Virus record (IMG/VR): IMGVR_UViG_3300050821_002255
Span: 1-34,925 of that record
Origin: a virus
Strand: one strand, 5' to 3'
DNA: 34,925 nucleotides
Part shown: one piece after another, positions 1-8,678 of the stretch
How positions within the stretch are numbered: the first letter of the stretch is position 1
How the letters are laid out: each line of letters starts with the position of its first letter
The notes under the pieces: model-generated
Seen by the model: the letters and a program-made list of their open reading frames with translations, nothing else
What the model was told of the DNA's origin: nothing
The model's database searches: none
Position numbers and translations under genes: made by a program

Positions 1-1
1 C

Positions 2-1354
2 CATGCAGATTCAGGACACATTGTGGTAGACACATATCTGGGGGTTCCAGGGGCATACAGTACAACGACGAGCGTGCGCACTGACGGAATCAACTGGGCA
101 AGCGCGCAGATTGTGGTGACGAGCATGACGCAACCGAGTCAATCCTTCACGGACGGAAGTGCGGCGACAGCGACATTGACTGTGAATACGTACACAGGGT
201 TAAGCAGTGCGACAGCGACAGGGACGCCCATTATTGTGACGAGCAACACGGCGACAGCAGGCGCGTGTTTGAGTGGAGGCGGAAATCCGAATCAGGGGTT
301 AGGCAACTTCAATATCTGTAATCCTGGCCAGTGGGCGGTGGGTGCGTCGAGTGGTGCGACGGCCTGCAACATTTCGGCGGCTTTAAACACAGCAGGGGTG
401 TTGGTGTCGACGTGCAACTTTGTGACGGGAGTGGTGTATTCGACAGCTCCGACGTTCGGGACGCAATGGAACAGTTTTGTGATTAACAGCAGTACGCCAG
501 CGGCGTTAAGTTCGACGACGTTCAGTGGAGGTCAGAACAACGTGGTCGTGACAGTCAATGGAGTGACGTTTATGGCTAACAGTGGAACATCGACGGGATG
601 GGTGACCAACACCAGCAACAGCCAAACGGCCTTGAATTTAGCGACGGCGATCAATAACAGTAGCACGACCACTGGTGTTGTGGCGAGTGCGGCGAGTGGG
701 ATTGTGAGTGCGACGGCGACTGTGATAGGAACTGGCCCGAACGGGTACGTTATTATGAGTTCCAGCCAGACGCCATTGACGATGGCGGTTTTCACATCGT
801 CGAGTAACGTGACGGGTTCTGGGTCAGGAACCATGACGGGGGGGACGAATGCTGGGTACGCATTTAACGGCACGACGATCAATCTTCCTGGCAACAACTT
901 TTTGTTAGGAGAAGGGGTTTATTTGAGTACCAGTAACGCTGTGTCTCCTGCTCCTTTGACATGGGGATCGACGTACTATGTGATTCCAGGATCTAACGGA
1001 ACCATTCAGCTGTCGTTAACGAGCACGGGGGCGATCGCAGGATTAGCAATCACTTATACTTCGAGTCAGACCAAAACAACGTCAGACACATTTACGTTGA
1101 ATGTGCCAGCGATTGCTGGGACTCCGTCATTGCAATGGGTGGCCAGCAACGATAACGTGGATTGGGTTCCTTACACAGCGACTCCGTTTGGGCAGACCAT
1201 CAGCAGTGTGACGTACAGTTCCTATTTTTCGACGGGAACCGTCAATAATTTTGATTTTGGTCATATGGATTACGGATACCTTGGATTAAAGGTAGTGACT
1301 CCGACGTCAGGAGCCATAAATGTGTCGGCTCGAGTGGTAGGGAATGCCCCCTGA
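2..1354 (+). CDS. Ser/Thr-rich virion (fibre or decoration) protein, 5' partial
   Basis: The frame is open from the left edge of the window (codons before the GTG at 23 read HADSGHI), so the gene probably starts outside it. The product is rich in Ser, Thr, Asn and Gly with beta-strand character. Around 540-850 it holds a module of the type VTVNGVTF...ALNLATAIN...ATATVIGTGPNGY, a fold-like repeat I know from phage tail and fibre proteins. The C-terminal 90 residues (SLQWVASNDNVDWVPY then YGYLGLKV) resemble a small virion-associated beta domain in which a noise-like sample is compared across strands; this is recollection, not a search. The stop overlaps the next ATG (TGATG). A surface-exposed virion protein is likely; the exact role is unknown. 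Confidence 0.7.
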   Translation, partial: HADSGHIVVDTYLGVPGAYSTTTSVRTDGINWASAQIVVTSMTQPSQSFTDGSAATATLTVNTYTGLSSATATGTPIIVTSNTATAGACLSGGGNPNQGLGNFNICNPGQWAVGASSGATACNISAALNTAGVLVSTCNFVTGVVYSTAPTFGTQWNSFVINSSTPAALSSTTFSGGQNNVVVTVNGVTFMANSGTSTGWVTNTSNSQTALNLATAINNSSTTTGVVASAASGIVSATATVIGTGPNGYVIMSSSQTPLTMAVFTSSSNVTGSGSGTMTGGTNAGYAFNGTTINLPGNNFLLGEGVYLSTSNAVSPAPLTWGSTYYVIPGSNGTIQLSLTSTGAIAGLAITYTSSQTKTTSDTFTLNVPAIAGTPSLQWVASNDNVDWVPYTATPFGQTISSVTYSSYFSTGTVNNFDFGHMDYGYLGLKVVTPTSGAINVSARVVGNAP

Positions 1355-1716
1355 TGCCACTCAGTAAAAGCAAATCCGAGAAGGCATTTCATTCCAATAT
1401 AAAGGAAATGGTGAAGGCGGGTCATCCTGTGAAACAGGCAGACCCAAAGGAAGGCAAAAAAATGAATCGAGGGCCGAACAAAGGACCACAGGGCAAAGAC
1501 GATGAGGGAGATGGAAACGAGGCTTATATAGGATGTCAGGAGGAGTACGAGGAGGAAGGGCATAAGGACGTCGTGACGGACATTCCTTCTATTAACGGTT
1601 TTGACTTGAAGGCACCTGAGGACAACCATACTCCGAACTTTACTAAGGCACCGAAGGGCGAGAAGATCGGCTGGAACTTTCAGCATGGACGAGGGAACGG
1701 GGGGATAGGGATATGA
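1354..1716 (+). CDS. Small charged phage protein
   Basis: 120 residues, strongly hydrophilic. The first 25 residues (MPLSKSKSEKAFHSNIKEM) match a very common N-terminal pattern of small phage proteins, in which PLSKSKS is followed by a Lys-rich helix and a GHPxKQA stretch. The middle is Asp/Glu-rich with the single Cys at about residue 61. The start lies in a TGATG overlap with the upstream gene and the stop in an ATGA overlap with the downstream gene, so it is translated in a coupled series. Function unknown. Confidence 0.75.
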   Translation: MPLSKSKSEKAFHSNIKEMVKAGHPVKQADPKEGKKMNRGPNKGPQGKDDEGDGNEAYIGCQEEYEEEGHKDVVTDIPSINGFDLKAPEDNHTPNFTKAPKGEKIGWNFQHGRGNGGIGI

Positions 1717-1973
1717 TTCCGAAGAAGAAAGAGGACTACAATTTTGTGGAGGGGGCAGGTCGTCCTTACGAGATGAATCCGAGGGATGCCTTGGAGAAGA
1801 CGACGGAAGAACGGCAGAAGCCTGTGATTATTCATCTTGGAGAGTTGAACGGACAGGATGGGAATGAAAGGGCTCCGAAGAATTATCATCGGAAAGCAGG
1901 TCGCACAGTTGGCAGTTTTGCAACTCCGACGGATGATCAGAACAGTATTGAGGATGGCTTTGATATCGAGTAA
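1713..1973 (+). CDS. Small hypothetical protein, paralogue A
   Basis: 86 residues, Glu/Lys/Asn-rich, no membrane segment. It starts in an ATGA overlap. Residues from about 34 on (RQKPVIIHLGELNG, then APKNYHRKAGRTV, ending DIE) match the neighbouring product encoded at 1954-2223 (RQRPIVIELSDLNE, MPKNFTDKRGRII, ending DIE). The two genes therefore look like a tandem duplication. A role next to the terminase (small packaging or head protein) is only a guess from position. Confidence 0.7.
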   Translation: MIPKKKEDYNFVEGAGRPYEMNPRDALEKTTEERQKPVIIHLGELNGQDGNERAPKNYHRKAGRTVGSFATPTDDQNSIEDGFDIE

Positions 1974-2223
1974 GGACAAGAAGGTCGAGATCAAAACGTG
2001 GGGGGGTGGCATCCCCTTTTTTGTGCCGAGTCGATATGACGTGTTGACGAACGATTTTGAGAGACAGAGACCGATTGTGATTGAACTGTCTGATCTGAAT
2101 GAGGGACGTGGGATGCCGAAGAATTTCACTGATAAGAGGGGCCGGATTATTCCGACGCTGGATCGATACTGGACGGACCAGCATCTGTCGGATACTGTTA
2201 ACGGAGCCCGAGACATTGAATGA
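1954..2223 (+). CDS. Small hypothetical protein, paralogue B
   Basis: The frame is open further upstream, but the ATG at 1954 fits best: it gives 89 residues, lies just behind GAGG and overlaps the previous gene by 20 bases. The product (MALISSKDKKVEIKTW...) shares the core R(Q)xP(V/I)xIxLxxLN, the PKN(Y/F) segment, a K/R-GR turn and the terminal DIE with the protein before it. It ends in an ATGA overlap with the next gene. No known domain is recognised. Confidence 0.7.
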   Translation: MALISSKDKKVEIKTWGGGIPFFVPSRYDVLTNDFERQRPIVIELSDLNEGRGMPKNFTDKRGRIIPTLDRYWTDQHLSDTVNGARDIE

Positions 2224-2486
2224 ACATCCCCTATGACTACTACCGTTTTCTTATACAGTCGGTGCGCGGGAATTTCCAGATCAACACGGATTATGATGCC
2301 TTCGGAGACGAGCTTTATTCAGGCGTGGCAGAAGCTCGAGCATTGGTGGGCGACCCGATCTGGGCCATTGGTAAAGCGGTCTACACGCCAACCGTTATTG
2401 GTGGAGCGACCGTGCAGTTATTGACGCACTGGTCGTTCCTTACTGGTGTTGCATGGACAGGTCGTGCAGGACTGACGTTTCCATGA
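2220..2486 (+). CDS. Small hypothetical protein upstream of the terminase
   Basis: 88 residues, starting MNIPYDYYRFLIQSV. The C-terminal half is fairly hydrophobic and Gly/Thr-rich (AIGKAVYTPTVIGGATVQLL), but no clear membrane helix is seen. Both ends are ATGA overlaps, with the preceding small gene and with the terminase, so translation is coupled to terminase synthesis. The place is often held by a small terminase subunit, but I see no DNA-binding motif, so that assignment is not made. Confidence 0.65.
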   Translation: MNIPYDYYRFLIQSVRGNFQINTDYDAFGDELYSGVAEARALVGDPIWAIGKAVYTPTVIGGATVQLLTHWSFLTGVAWTGRAGLTFP

Positions 2487-4219
2487 ATGCGATTCAGGAA
2501 CGACGACGCTTGGCGAAGGATGCCAAGAATCTCGCTAAACTGACTCCCGACCAGATTGCCAAGCAGAAGATCGAGTTAGCTGAACAGATTGCTGCGCAAC
2601 GAGCTCAGTTAGAAGCGATCAAAGGATCAGATCCGTTCTGGTTTTACGAGCCCACCAAAAACACCGTTTCTGAAACGCAGCGTATTTTTCTAAAAGAGTT
2701 CCTTCGTGCAGAGGATATTCCAGCCAGACTTGACAGCGCAATGGACGTTCATGCCTGTGAAGCGAACATCATTGGAGTGTCTGGGGGCAACCAGAGTTCA
2801 AAGACGACGACCTGCACTATCGAAGATTTGATCAAAGCCTGTCGAGTGATCCCACCGAGTTTGAAGGGAATTTATCCAGAATCGAAGTTACCGAAGAAGA
2901 AGTTCAACCGCATTCGTGTCGTATGCGAAGATTACCAGAACGGGATTTTGAAACATAATCTTCCGAACCTGATGCGATGGACTCCTCGCTCCTACCTTAT
3001 AGATGGGCGTTGGGAGAAAAGCTGGTCTGCCGAGAAGATGCAGTTGACCTTGATTCATCCCGAAGAAAAACAGATCTGCGCGACCATTGAGTTGATGACG
3101 AACAATGCTGAGGTGGGAACGTTTCAGGGTCCACCGATCGACAGAGTTCGGTATGATGAGGAACCACGCGAAGACATTTTTGACGAGAATCTTCTGCGGT
3201 TTGTGATTTCTGACCATTTGGACATTGCCTTCGGCATGACTCCGACGCATGGTCTTTCTTGGGTATATGACCGACTGTGGAACAAGGATGAGGTTCAGGG
3301 CAAAAACTCGGTGCGCTGGTTTCAGCTATGTTCCATTTCGAACCCGAAGGCGAACTTGGAGACTCTTCGTGAAATCTGCAAAAACATCAAACGATACGAC
3401 GAGCTTAAAATGCGGTTGCTTGGCGAATGGATTTCATTGTCCGGGCTCGTCTATGGGAGTTATTTCAAACGTAGAATCCATGTCATTGCTCCTGAGAAGC
3501 TGGGGCTCGGTGCGGGGGAGTACTTGGATTGCCATTGTGCTTCTGCTACTTATGGCGATTTGTCTGTCCCGATCGCTGAACTTCCGCATGTTCCTGATTG
3601 TCCTTTTCTTCAGTATGTTGCCTTTCTTGGTCTTGATCCTCACGAGGTTAAAGCAACTGCGGCAGTTATTGTCGGCATAGATCGCGACGAGACGATTTTT
3701 GTAGATCGATGTTACAAGGGGGACAAGACCTTGAAGGGAGTTAAACATGACCTCAATTTTCTGCTTTCGAAATATCGTTATGGTTTCGGAAAATGTGATC
3801 CTCACGCGGACTCAGATCGAACTGCTTTCGACAATATTAACGCTTGGAAGATCCTTACCCGAGGAGAGAATCCCATCCCGAATCTCAAGAAAGCGGACGC
3901 TTATAAGGGATCAATCCTGGCTGGAGTTGATATTATTCGACAGATGCTTATTGGCCGAGATGAGTCGCATCCCCGTCTCATGATCATAGACCGACCTGTG
4001 AATCAGGAACTGATTCACAGTTTCCGGACATTACAGCGCGACACCTTCACGAATGAGGACCACCGAGGCCCGAAGGACGCTATTGCGGAAGGAAAGCATG
4101 ATCATCACGCAGCACTCCGCTACATTTTGCAGAGTCCCTTACGATGGTATCCGTTAGAGCAGGGAACAAACAAAGAGCTATCGAATATTGAAAAATCGAT
4201 TGAGGCCATGTATGCCTGA
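2483..4219 (+). CDS. terL: Terminase large subunit (packaging ATPase and nuclease)
   Basis: The chosen start is the ATG at 2483, in an ATGA overlap; an in-frame start at 2453 would overlap by 34 bases. The 578-residue product has a Walker A GGNQSSKT at about 101-108, a Walker B RVRYDEE at about 221-227 and the coupling motif MTPT at about 252-255. The C-terminal half has an RNase H-like nuclease pattern: GLDPHEV near 383-389, CDPHADSD near 438-445 and KHDHHAALRY near 538-547. It would drive DNA into the prohead at the portal and cut the concatemer. The length is usual for the family. The portal follows after a small Cys-rich gene. Confidence 0.93.
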   Translation: MNAIQERRRLAKDAKNLAKLTPDQIAKQKIELAEQIAAQRAQLEAIKGSDPFWFYEPTKNTVSETQRIFLKEFLRAEDIPARLDSAMDVHACEANIIGVSGGNQSSKTTTCTIEDLIKACRVIPPSLKGIYPESKLPKKKFNRIRVVCEDYQNGILKHNLPNLMRWTPRSYLIDGRWEKSWSAEKMQLTLIHPEEKQICATIELMTNNAEVGTFQGPPIDRVRYDEEPREDIFDENLLRFVISDHLDIAFGMTPTHGLSWVYDRLWNKDEVQGKNSVRWFQLCSISNPKANLETLREICKNIKRYDELKMRLLGEWISLSGLVYGSYFKRRIHVIAPEKLGLGAGEYLDCHCASATYGDLSVPIAELPHVPDCPFLQYVAFLGLDPHEVKATAAVIVGIDRDETIFVDRCYKGDKTLKGVKHDLNFLLSKYRYGFGKCDPHADSDRTAFDNINAWKILTRGENPIPNLKKADAYKGSILAGVDIIRQMLIGRDESHPRLMIIDRPVNQELIHSFRTLQRDTFTNEDHRGPKDAIAEGKHDHHAALRYILQSPLRWYPLEQGTNKELSNIEKSIEAMYA

Positions 4220-4349
4220 TTTTTGTGAGTATGGATGTGTTTTATGGAAGCACGAAAAATGTCCTTGCAATTGTGGATGTATGAAATTGAATGGATTCCA
4301 TTTAGAAAGCGACATCCCGAGGTTAAATATTTGTCATGAGTGGATCTGA
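4212..4349 (+). CDS. Cys-rich microprotein between terminase and portal
   Basis: A 45-residue frame bridges the gap between the terminase stop and the portal. It overlaps the terminase by 8 bases and the portal by 14. GAGG at 4202-4205 lies six bases before the ATG. The product has Cys at 5, 9, 17, 19, 21, 23 and 41 and His at 14, 30 and 42, including CPCNCGC, which suggests a small metal-binding knuckle. Without this gene the portal would be preceded by a 116-base gap in an otherwise gap-free operon. Function unknown. Confidence 0.6.
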   Translation: MPDFCEYGCVLWKHEKCPCNCGCMKLNGFHLESDIPRLNICHEWI

Positions 4350-6297
4350 CGTCTCATTATCGTTCCCAGCCGATAATCAGGTTGAGTACATCGGTAAACC
4401 TGGAACCGAAGAGGAAAAACTGGTTCGGCGCGGAATCGACATTATCCGCATGAGTCGCAATGTTCGGAATCTGATTGAATTTCAATGGTCGAAGTCCAAT
4501 GATCTGTATGATTCCAAGTTTGATAAAAAGGAGATGGCACACTCGGAGTTTCTGGGTGTTCCGCGCATCTTCATTCCGAAGACTTACGCTCAGACACAAC
4601 GGATGCTTGAAGAAATCCTTGAAACTTTCTTTTTTGATGTGGAGGAGTTTTGCAGTATTCGGACATGGAAAAATACACCACGTGAGACGATTGATATTGT
4701 CAAGGCTCTGTTGAATTATCGCCTGAACGATCACCCGATCCAGTCGTATCAGGAGGTCTATGAATTCTGTCAGGATGGGATCAAGAACAAGGTCGGGATC
4801 TTCAAAGTTTATCCCCGTTTTAAGATTGTCAAGCGAGAAGGACGCAAGTTCCTTGTTGACGAGAATGCGAATGAGGTGCCCCCGCCAGATAAGAACGCAG
4901 ATCTTGAAGAACTTGTTCAATTCTTTTCGCCTATCGTCGAGTGTGTTCCCTACGAAGACATATTTCTACATTTTGAATCGACGTGGAAGGACTATTGGCG
5001 TAACCCGATTGTGCATCGAGTAAAGCGCAGTCGAGATTACTGCACGAAGCGAGGGTACAAAAATGTCGATCTTATCCAGTGGGCAGGAACGTTTCCGGGG
5101 ACTGACCTTATCAAGATGCAGAGAAGTCTCAATCAGGGAAGTCCATTCTCAGGAGCGCCGGAAGATATCGAGGAGCAACAGTACATCTGGATCTATGAAT
5201 GCTGGGATCTTCAACCCGGAAAATTCGGATATTTGGAATCAGGCTCGTTTGTTCTGGGAGGCTCCGCAGAACGCCCCATGGCGCTTATGCGTGGATGGGT
5301 AAAAAATGAGCTTCCTTACCAATTCGATCCGACCGAACCCGTACGCCCTCCGTTCGTCGTGGGAACTGCTTTCCCTGAAGCACATGGCATGTACGGAAAA
5401 GATTTACCGCAGGTCACGGAAGGCCTCCAGAAGGAAACGAACGCGAGATTTAATGCCGAGCGCGAAGCCTCTGCCCGCGCCCTGCGTCCCCCCGTCCTCG
5501 TCAACCGGGGGGCCAATGTTGACTTGATGGCGTTAATGATCCGGAAGATCGGAGGGGTGGTACAAGGCAATGACATCGGACAGGAAGCTATACGGGAGAT
5601 GGAGATTGCGAACCCTATACCGATTTCGCTCCCGGGCCAGCAGAGGACGGACCAGTTGTATACTGAGATTTCGTCTATTGGGCCGGAACAGATGGGAAGC
5701 AATGCGCCTGGGACAGAGGATCAGTCCGCGACTGCGAGCTCCACGCAATCTTCTAATGCCAGCAAAAAAATGAACATGGTGATTCGGAACTTGACTCAGA
5801 CAGGCATTATTCCGATGTTGCGCTTCCTATTAAGATTGGAGCAGGCGTATGAGTCGGACAGCTTGATTGAGCAGGTGACAGGGAGGGTACTCGGATGGAA
5901 GTTCGTAAAAGACAGCGAAGGCAAACACGTCGGACCACGTCCCAGCGTCGTAATTCAAGGGGATTTAGATTTGCAGGTGTCGATCGGAATGAACAAGCAG
6001 AACCAATTGGCTCAACTCAAGACCATTACGGAGCTTGGGAGTCAGGCCAATGGTCAGACCACCCAAGCCCTTCAGATTGGAGCCGTAAAGGCTCAGGATG
6101 CTAAGTTTTTCAATGTGGTCTGGGCATTCAAACAGATGGCGAAACTGCTTGGGCAGAAGAACATGGATGAAATGTTCTTGCCTGCGATGCAACCTCCTCC
6201 ACCACAGCAAGGTCAAGGACAGCAGGGTAATCCAAGTCCTCCATCGGTTTCTGGGGGTATGACTCCAGCCCAGATGAATATTTTGAGTCCAAGCTGA
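4336..6297 (+). CDS. Portal protein
   Basis: 653 residues, placed directly after the terminase as portals are. The N-terminal 200 residues are helical and charged, followed by a mixed core (VPYEDIFLHFESTWKDYWRN near 208-227, KDLPQVTEGLQKETNARF near 355). The long helix with the acidic/aromatic pattern after AEREASARALRPP fits the stem and wing of podovirus-type portals. The C-terminus is a Pro/Gln-rich tail (about 618-640) that could lie inside the head. As a dodecamer it would form the DNA entry ring. Identification rests on size, composition and position plus family resemblance. It overlaps the next gene as TGATG. Confidence 0.82.
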   Translation: MSGSDVSLSFPADNQVEYIGKPGTEEEKLVRRGIDIIRMSRNVRNLIEFQWSKSNDLYDSKFDKKEMAHSEFLGVPRIFIPKTYAQTQRMLEEILETFFFDVEEFCSIRTWKNTPRETIDIVKALLNYRLNDHPIQSYQEVYEFCQDGIKNKVGIFKVYPRFKIVKREGRKFLVDENANEVPPPDKNADLEELVQFFSPIVECVPYEDIFLHFESTWKDYWRNPIVHRVKRSRDYCTKRGYKNVDLIQWAGTFPGTDLIKMQRSLNQGSPFSGAPEDIEEQQYIWIYECWDLQPGKFGYLESGSFVLGGSAERPMALMRGWVKNELPYQFDPTEPVRPPFVVGTAFPEAHGMYGKDLPQVTEGLQKETNARFNAEREASARALRPPVLVNRGANVDLMALMIRKIGGVVQGNDIGQEAIREMEIANPIPISLPGQQRTDQLYTEISSIGPEQMGSNAPGTEDQSATASSTQSSNASKKMNMVIRNLTQTGIIPMLRFLLRLEQAYESDSLIEQVTGRVLGWKFVKDSEGKHVGPRPSVVIQGDLDLQVSIGMNKQNQLAQLKTITELGSQANGQTTQALQIGAVKAQDAKFFNVVWAFKQMAKLLGQKNMDEMFLPAMQPPPPQQGQGQQGNPSPPSVSGGMTPAQMNILSPS

Positions 6298-6680
6298 TGC
6301 CAAAATTGACGACAGAACAGCAGGAAGTTGAAACCTTTATCCGTGCTACCGCGCAACAGGCGCAGGCATGGCAGGCTTCTATTACGGCTGATGAAGATCT
6401 GGAACGATGGTGTTCTGAGGGGCACTGGACTTATTTGCGTTCCAAAGTTCTGGATGTGATTGAACGTCGAGCTTTCCAGACCATCAAGAATCCGGCCTTT
6501 GATCCATCCAATTTGTCACAAGTCGCGCAGTTCAAAGCATTATGTCAGACCATTGACTTGATTGAGGCGGAAATCAATCAACGCTTGGCTACAGTGCAGG
6601 ACGCGCGAACGCAGTTACAGAAACTTGAAATAGACGCTACCCTTAACGGGCGCGTCGAGGAGAATCCAAATGGCTACTAA
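6297..6680 (+). CDS. Small helical head-region protein
   Basis: 127 residues, predicted almost fully helical (TEQQEVETFIRATAQQAQAW, then a Gln/Glu/Leu-rich C-terminal helix IEAEINQRLATVQDARTQL). It starts in a TGATG overlap with the portal and overlaps the scaffold by 11 bases; the scaffold ribosome site (GAGGAG) lies inside its 3' end. Small helical proteins between portal and scaffold are common, but no named family is recognised. Confidence 0.65.
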   Translation: MPKLTTEQQEVETFIRATAQQAQAWQASITADEDLERWCSEGHWTYLRSKVLDVIERRAFQTIKNPAFDPSNLSQVAQFKALCQTIDLIEAEINQRLATVQDARTQLQKLEIDATLNGRVEENPNGY

Positions 6681-7704
6681 AATCAAAGATTTGGCTACCG
6701 CTGAAAAAGCGGCGTTGAATCTGAACAAGGGACTTGAAGTTCCGGCACCTAGCGAACCGAACGCGCCACGCGAGAAAGGGACCACTGAACGACTGTTTCC
6801 TGATTTCATGACTTCCGATGGTGGAATCGTGAACAGGCCAGTCGATCAGAATCCTGCTCCAGTGCTAGCGACGGACACGCTAGTTCCGGCACCTCAAACC
6901 CAGACGCCTCAGACCAAAGCACCTACCACCCCTGTCTACATCAAGCCAGAAGATATGGCAGGCAAGATGGCGAAATTGAAAGTCGATGGAGTCGAACAAG
7001 ACGTGCCAGCCGAAGACTTGTTTAAGGTCAAGCAATTGGAACGCCACTCGATCTCGCAGTTGGAGATGTTGGCGAAAGAACGAGCTCAATTCGAACGGGA
7101 ACGACAGGAATTTCTGGCGAGACAAACAGTCACAAAAGAGCCAGAGAAGAAGGAACCTCCTGTGAAGGTCACGCCTGAAATGGAACGGATTGCGGCATTG
7201 GAAGCACAGATCAAGCAGTTGAATGATTCTACACTTCCAGCTCGACAAGAGGCTGCGATCAAGCAAATCGAGAAGATGGCGAAAGATAAGTTAGGGACGG
7301 ATGATTTCAGATCTTATTTTGACAAGATCCGAGATATTGCTGTGACGGAAGGATTGAAGGCGAGAGCCGCTGGAGATGTTAATGCGGTCCAGTTCTTTGA
7401 TTCTCCGCAGTTTTACTATCAGCAATATCAGGAGATGAAACTCCGTGATCTCATGACGAAACCTCCAGCTTCTCAAGTTCCTGCAACTCAGGCTCAACAG
7501 GGCGCTCCTGTATTGGTCAATAACGAGGGTAAACCCGTCAGCATCCCGACGTTTGAGAGTTCCAGTGGCGTTCCAAGCTCACCCAGCGAACAAGGCAATT
7601 GGCAAAGCACGTACAACACCCTGTTATCAAGGGCAAAAGCAGATCCTACGGATCTTAATTGGATGGCTGTGATGCGGCATAAGTTCCGAGAAGGTCAGCA
7701 GTGA
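6670..7704 (+). CDS. Scaffolding protein candidate
   Basis: 344 residues, sitting just before the capsid gene. The N-terminal third is Pro/Thr-rich and disordered. Residues about 100-200 form a charged heptad-like coiled coil (VKQLERHSISQLEMLAKERA, then ERERQEFL), and the C-terminal part is Gln/Ser/Pro-rich with a final basic segment (MAVMRHKFREGQQ). This layout, with a disordered N-terminus, a central coil and a short basic tail, is that of internal scaffolds that guide capsid assembly. GAGGAG lies seven bases before the ATG. Confidence 0.75.
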   Translation: MATKIKDLATAEKAALNLNKGLEVPAPSEPNAPREKGTTERLFPDFMTSDGGIVNRPVDQNPAPVLATDTLVPAPQTQTPQTKAPTTPVYIKPEDMAGKMAKLKVDGVEQDVPAEDLFKVKQLERHSISQLEMLAKERAQFERERQEFLARQTVTKEPEKKEPPVKVTPEMERIAALEAQIKQLNDSTLPARQEAAIKQIEKMAKDKLGTDDFRSYFDKIRDIAVTEGLKARAAGDVNAVQFFDSPQFYYQQYQEMKLRDLMTKPPASQVPATQAQQGAPVLVNNEGKPVSIPTFESSSGVPSSPSEQGNWQSTYNTLLSRAKADPTDLNWMAVMRHKFREGQQ

Positions 7705-7723
7705 GCTGTAAGGAGAAATCCGC

Positions 7724-8635
7724 ATGAACCCGCCTACCAGTACGTTTCAAACGTATCAGGCGATTGGTAACCGAGAAGACTTGATCGACATTATCACCAT
7801 TTTGTCGCCCATGGATACTTGGTTTACGTCGAACACAGGTTCGACGCGTGCCATTTCGACGTTTCACGAATGGCAGACCGACGCTTTAGATACGCCAGCC
7901 GCAAATGCGCAGATCGAAGGTAACGACGCGACGGCAGAAGCCGTCACAGCGACCGTGAGACTTGGGAATTACACCCAGATCTTGTGGAAGGTGTTTTTCA
8001 TCTCTGAGACTCAGAGAGCGATCGTGGCTGCAGGTCGTAACGACGAAGTGGATTATCAGACTCTGAAGATGTCCAAGAGCTTGGCGCGTGACATCGAATA
8101 CGCGCTGGTGTTAAACAGTTCCTCGGCTTCTGGTGCGTCTGCGACCGCTCGTCAGTTGAAAGGTGTTCTGGGCTGGATCACGTCAAACGTGACCGCTCCG
8201 AGTGCCACGACCGTAGCATTGACGGAAGCGTTGTACAACACGAATCTGGCTGTCATCTGGAAACAGGGCGGATATCCCACCGTGACGCTCGTGGGAGCAT
8301 ACCAGAAACAGCAGATTAGTGGCTTTACGTCGAATGTTCGGCGCATTGAGGCTGAAGAAAAGAAGCTGGTCAACTCCGTAGACGTTTACGAGTCCGACTT
8401 CGGCATGATCATGGTGCGCCTGCATCACATCCTGAACGACAATAACCCTGGATACGTTGTCAATCTAGGTGTTATGGAACTTTGGGTAAAGGCATGGCTC
8501 AGACCCGTTAACCGGATCGAGCTGGCGAAGACTGGATCAGCTGACAAGTACAAGATCGAAGCCGAACTGACGCTGGAAGCACGAAACCAGCTAGGTTCTG
8601 GGATGATTACTGGCTTGTTCTACAGCTACAACTAA
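7724..8635 (+). CDS. Major capsid protein, DUF5309 (SU10-like) family
   Basis: 303 residues. The start is the ATG at 7724, preceded by AAGGAG at a good distance. The N-terminus carries the family pattern TFQTYQAIGNREDLIDIITI, then SPMDTWF, a short loop, and FHEWQTDAL. The middle (TRLGNYTQILWKVFFISETQ-type strand, then KSLARDIEYALV) and the C-terminus (VNRIELAKTGSADKYKIEAE then LTLEARN) also match DUF5309 capsid proteins of the HK97 fold. It would form the icosahedral shell. A hairpin with a UUCG loop follows directly. Confidence 0.9.
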   Translation: MNPPTSTFQTYQAIGNREDLIDIITILSPMDTWFTSNTGSTRAISTFHEWQTDALDTPAANAQIEGNDATAEAVTATVRLGNYTQILWKVFFISETQRAIVAAGRNDEVDYQTLKMSKSLARDIEYALVLNSSSASGASATARQLKGVLGWITSNVTAPSATTVALTEALYNTNLAVIWKQGGYPTVTLVGAYQKQQISGFTSNVRRIEAEEKKLVNSVDVYESDFGMIMVRLHHILNDNNPGYVVNLGVMELWVKAWLRPVNRIELAKTGSADKYKIEAELTLEARNQLGSGMITGLFYSYN

Positions 8636-8641
8636 AAAAGT

Positions 8642-8665
8642 CCGGGCTCTGCTTCGGCATCCCGG
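8642..8665 (+). other. RNA hairpin with C(UUCG)G loop after the capsid gene
   Basis: CCGGG at 8642-8646 pairs with CCCGG at 8661-8665, and inside it TGC-TTCG-GCA forms a second short stem capped by the very stable C(UUCG)G tetraloop. No T-run follows (the next bases are CACAATTTG), so a complete intrinsic terminator is unlikely. An mRNA 3'-end stabiliser or processing site for the abundant capsid message is more plausible. Confidence 0.6.
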
Positions 8666-8678
8666 CACAATTTGAATT

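Noticed and set aside
532-897. Minus-strand 121-residue hydrophobic frame
   Set aside because: Antisense of Ser/Thr/Val-rich coding sequence, which gives hydrophobic products by codon complement; no ribosome site and no operon context.
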